From NCBI GenBank assembly GCA_964639275.1, contig CAZXCQ010000295.1, positions 1 through 7,855 of the forward strand: DNA of 7,855 bases, given 5' to 3'. Of this stretch, positions 6,981 through 7,855 are shown one piece after another. Every line of letters begins with the position of its first letter. The stretch's first letter is position 1. Position numbers and translations under genes: made by a program. This stretch comes from CAZXCQ01 sp964639275 (GTDB lineage Bacteria; Desulfobacterota; DSM-4660; Desulfatiglandales; Desulfatiglandaceae). Under the pieces are notes generated by a model. The model saw nothing but the letters and a program-made list of their open reading frames with translations. It was not told where the DNA came from and made no database searches.

Positions 6981-7072
6981 TGGAGGGGGCAAGGGAAATC
7001 GAACCTCCTTCCGGTCTTTCAGACCGGGACAACGGATTTGAAGCCCGTGGGGCCCCCAGCACCATTGCCCCC
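6981..7072 (-). tRNA. selC: tRNA-Sec (anticodon TCA)
   Basis: The 92-base gene encodes the tRNA that is charged with Ser, converted to Sec and delivered by SelB to UGA. Reading the minus strand: acceptor 5' strand GGGGGCAA (7072-7065), a D region of 16 bases (7064-7049), anticodon arm ACGGG-CTTCAAA-TCCGT (7048-7032; anticodon TCA at 7041-7039), a long variable arm with CCGGTCT/AGACCGG paired around GAA, a T arm with GGAGG-TTCGATT (7008-6992), acceptor 3' strand TGCCCCC, and an encoded CCA (6983-6981). The TCA anticodon with CTTCAAA loop, large variable arm, extended acceptor and selB nearby make the call secure. Odd points: the base before CCA is T rather than the usual G; the D region is about three bases shorter than in E. 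coli selC; the T stem has an A-C mismatch; and the acceptor plus T stem sum to 12 pairs, not 13. Confidence 0.87.
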
Positions 7073-7215
7073 GTTACATAGCGGGAGATTGATTTCATTT
7101 CTCGGCTTTACCCTGGCCTACCAAACCCGGGCAGAATTTTTGGCCATGACTCAGGTAAATCCGCTTGGAAGGGATGAACGCTTGACGCTGCGGTCAAAAA
7201 GAAGAGAAATAGAGC

Positions 7216-7276
7216 TTTTTCGGATATCCACCTCGCTGCAAAAGATATGGCTATCTAGCGAGGTGAGGCCGAAAAA
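7216..7276. repeat. Long composite inverted repeat (three stacked stems)
   Basis: An outer stem pairs TTTTTCGG (7216-7223) with CCGAAAAA (7269-7276). Inside it CACCTCGCT (7229-7237) pairs with AGCGAGGTG (7257-7265). Inside that AGATA (7243-7247) pairs with TATCT (7252-7256) around TGGC. In total 22 perfect pairs fall within 61 bases. T-runs lie on the 5' side and A-runs on the 3' side on either strand, the reverse of a rho-independent terminator, so it is more likely a structured RNA, a protein-binding cruciform or a small mobile palindrome. Confidence 0.7.
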
Positions 7277-7325
7277 TAGATGCATTGAGATACTCCTGGT
7301 AAGAGCTCGTGGATCAGGATGAATT

Positions 7326-7457
7326 ATGGCAGGAATAGATATTATTGCTTTTCCGATTTGTCAAACTGGAAAATCCAATATGATTTTGCCCATGCTTAGG
7401 GAGATCCGATAACTCGGCTGGGATCTCACCATCGTTGCCAAGATCATGATCTGGTAG
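7326..7457 (+). pseudogene. Possible decayed reading frame
   Basis: From ATG 7326, with AGGA six bases upstream, the plus strand reads 28 residues (beginning MAGIDIIAFPICQTGKSN) to TAA at 7410. It continues in the same frame with a protein-like 14 residues (LGWDLTIVAKIMIW) to TAG at 7455. The mix of hydrophobic strands and charged helix on both sides of the stop suggests one gene broken by a nonsense change. I do not recognise a family, and it may be chance. Confidence 0.2.
7401..7427. repeat. Seven-pair inverted repeat
   Basis: GAGATCC (7401-7407) pairs with GGATCTC (7421-7427) around a 13-base loop. It is followed at 7441-7452 by the perfect palindrome AGATCATGATCT. There is no T-run, so a terminator is unlikely; an operator or chance structure is possible. 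Confidence 0.45.
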
Positions 7458-7568
7458 GGGAAGCCATCACATGGGGTCCCTTGAAAGCCGCTTATAATAC
7501 ACGTTTTCCGGAGGGTGGCTGATTCGAGTCCAGCAAGCGAAGAGAAAGTTAGATTATTGACCGTACCC

Positions 7569-7787
7569 CTATCTTCCACCCATCGCGTTGATCAAGATTT
7601 CACCACCTATTGCCAACATTCCTATTCCACCCCACCTCTGTAAGGACTTAAAGACAATGGATTCTCCCAGAAAACCGGAGAGGACCAGGGTGGACGATGC
7701 CCCCACTAATATCAGGAACGAAAAGGAGGTCCCTAACCCAAAACACAGCCCCCATACACCTCCTTCCAGTGGCCCTGCGGCCTTCAT
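7569..7787 (-). pseudogene. Fragment of a polytopic membrane protein (CcdA/TauE-like C-terminus)
   Basis: The frame is open from just inside a stop at about 7830 to TAG at 7569. From the first ATG (7787) it gives 72 residues with two hydrophobic segments: GLCFGLGTSFSFLILVGASS and, after a charged turn (KSLQRW), GGIGMLAIGGEILINAM. The FGLGT-loop-RWGG layout resembles the last two membrane helices of CcdA/DsbD-type or TauE/SafE-type transporters, which are normally about 200 residues or longer. The N-terminal helices, including the first CcdA Cys motif, are missing; an in-frame TAA and a GC-rich hairpin lie immediately upstream, and no ribosome site is visible. A truncated remnant is the simplest reading; a small two-helix protein is the alternative. 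Confidence 0.4.
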
Positions 7788-7804
7788 GGCAATATTCGTA
7801 AAAC

Positions 7805-7829
7805 TACCCCGCCGCAAGCGGACGGGGTA
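7805..7829. terminator. GC-rich hairpin, probable terminator
   Basis: TACCCCG-CCGC (7805-7815) pairs with GCGG-CGGGGTA (7818-7829) around a two-base AA centre, with one bulged A at 7822: 11 pairs in all. On the minus strand it is followed by GTTTT, which fits a rho-independent terminator for a gene to the right of the window; the plus-strand tail (TTAGAAT) is weaker. From memory, hairpins of this CCGC-AA-GCGG form recur between genes in deltaproteobacteria. Confidence 0.65.
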
Positions 7830-7855
7830 TTAGAATAGCGACAATTGGCGATTTT

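Larger units (their letters stand above)
7073..7568. other. Gene-poor region upstream of selC
   Basis: About 500 bases hold no convincing gene on either strand. It should contain the selC promoter on the minus strand, but I find no good -35/-10 pair near 7073; the closest -10-like string is TATGTA just before the tRNA, too near to serve easily. Visible structure includes a composite hairpin (7216-7276), a seven-pair hairpin (7401-7427), the palindrome AGATCATGATCT (7441-7452), a perfect plus-strand TATAAT (near 7492-7497) without a good -35, and a possibly decayed reading frame (7326-7457). Confidence 0.5.

Noticed and set aside
6934..7098. N-terminal extension of mvhD by 55 residues to an ATG at 7098
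   Set aside because: The extension runs straight through the tRNA-Sec gene and its residues (Arg/Ser/Pro-rich) do not resemble any MvhD N-terminus; GTG 6933 has a fitting ribosome site.
7138..7160. Sigma-54-like promoter upstream of selC (TGGCC with CTGC on the minus strand)
   Set aside because: The spacing between GG and GC is 11 bases, one more than the strict 10 required.
7475..7534. tRNA-like plus-strand segment: a TTCGAGT T-loop with GCTGA/CCAGC stem (7518-7534) and CTTGAAA resembling an anticodon loop (7480-7486)
   Set aside because: The putative anticodon stem (GGTCC/GCCGC) does not pair, no matching acceptor strand is found for AAGCGAAG, and there is no CCA; at most a decayed fragment.
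1..7855. CRISPR array, insertion sequence, transposase or prophage genes
   Set aside because: No regularly spaced repeats, no transposase-like or phage-like reading frames and no flanking terminal repeats were seen.

Overview
The window looks like a piece of the chromosome of a strict anaerobe, most plausibly a deltaproteobacterium (Desulfobacterota: a sulfate reducer or syntroph). This is an inference from gene content: selenocysteine-decoding genes, an MvhD-type hydrogenase/heterodisulfide-reductase electron-transfer subunit, and a double-cubane-cluster reductase of the 2-hydroxyacyl-CoA dehydratase family. Every recognisable intact gene is on the minus strand, so the biological reading order runs from high to low coordinates.

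Right end (about 7073-7855): this part is poor in genes. At the far right a GC-rich hairpin lies beside an 82-codon open frame that resembles the C-terminal end of a polytopic membrane protein (CcdA/TauE-like) with no N-terminal half. About 500 bases without a convincing gene follow. They hold a long composite hairpin (7216-7276), a smaller hairpin (7401-7427), a 12-bp palindrome and a possible decayed plus-strand reading frame (7326-7457).

Selenium block (6981-7072 and 4440-6350): selC, the tRNA for selenocysteine with anticodon TCA, is followed 47 bases later by mvhD. A 39-codon small frame overlaps the end of mvhD, and then comes selB, the selenocysteine-specific elongation factor. Thus selC and selB bracket mvhD. 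No in-frame UGA that is clearly selenocysteine was found in the window, and selA and selD are not present here. The selC arms depart from the bacterial norm in several places.

Reductase (3120-4403): 37 bases after selB, behind a strong ribosome binding site, lies a 427-residue double-cubane-cluster-type protein (YjiM/HgdB superfamily). Its usual ATP-dependent activator is not next to it.

Transporter (100-2976): a three-gene importer of the ribose/CUT2 type is ordered permease, periplasmic binding protein, single-domain ATPase. A 13-codon upstream frame with a very good ribosome binding site ends seven bases before the permease start and contains the permease's own Shine-Dalgarno sequence, which suggests translational coupling. 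The substrate cannot be told from sequence.

The close spacing from mvhD to the reductase suggests one transcript. The importer, separated by 143 bases, may be read through or have its own weak promoter. No clear rho-independent terminator was seen at the left end (1-99).
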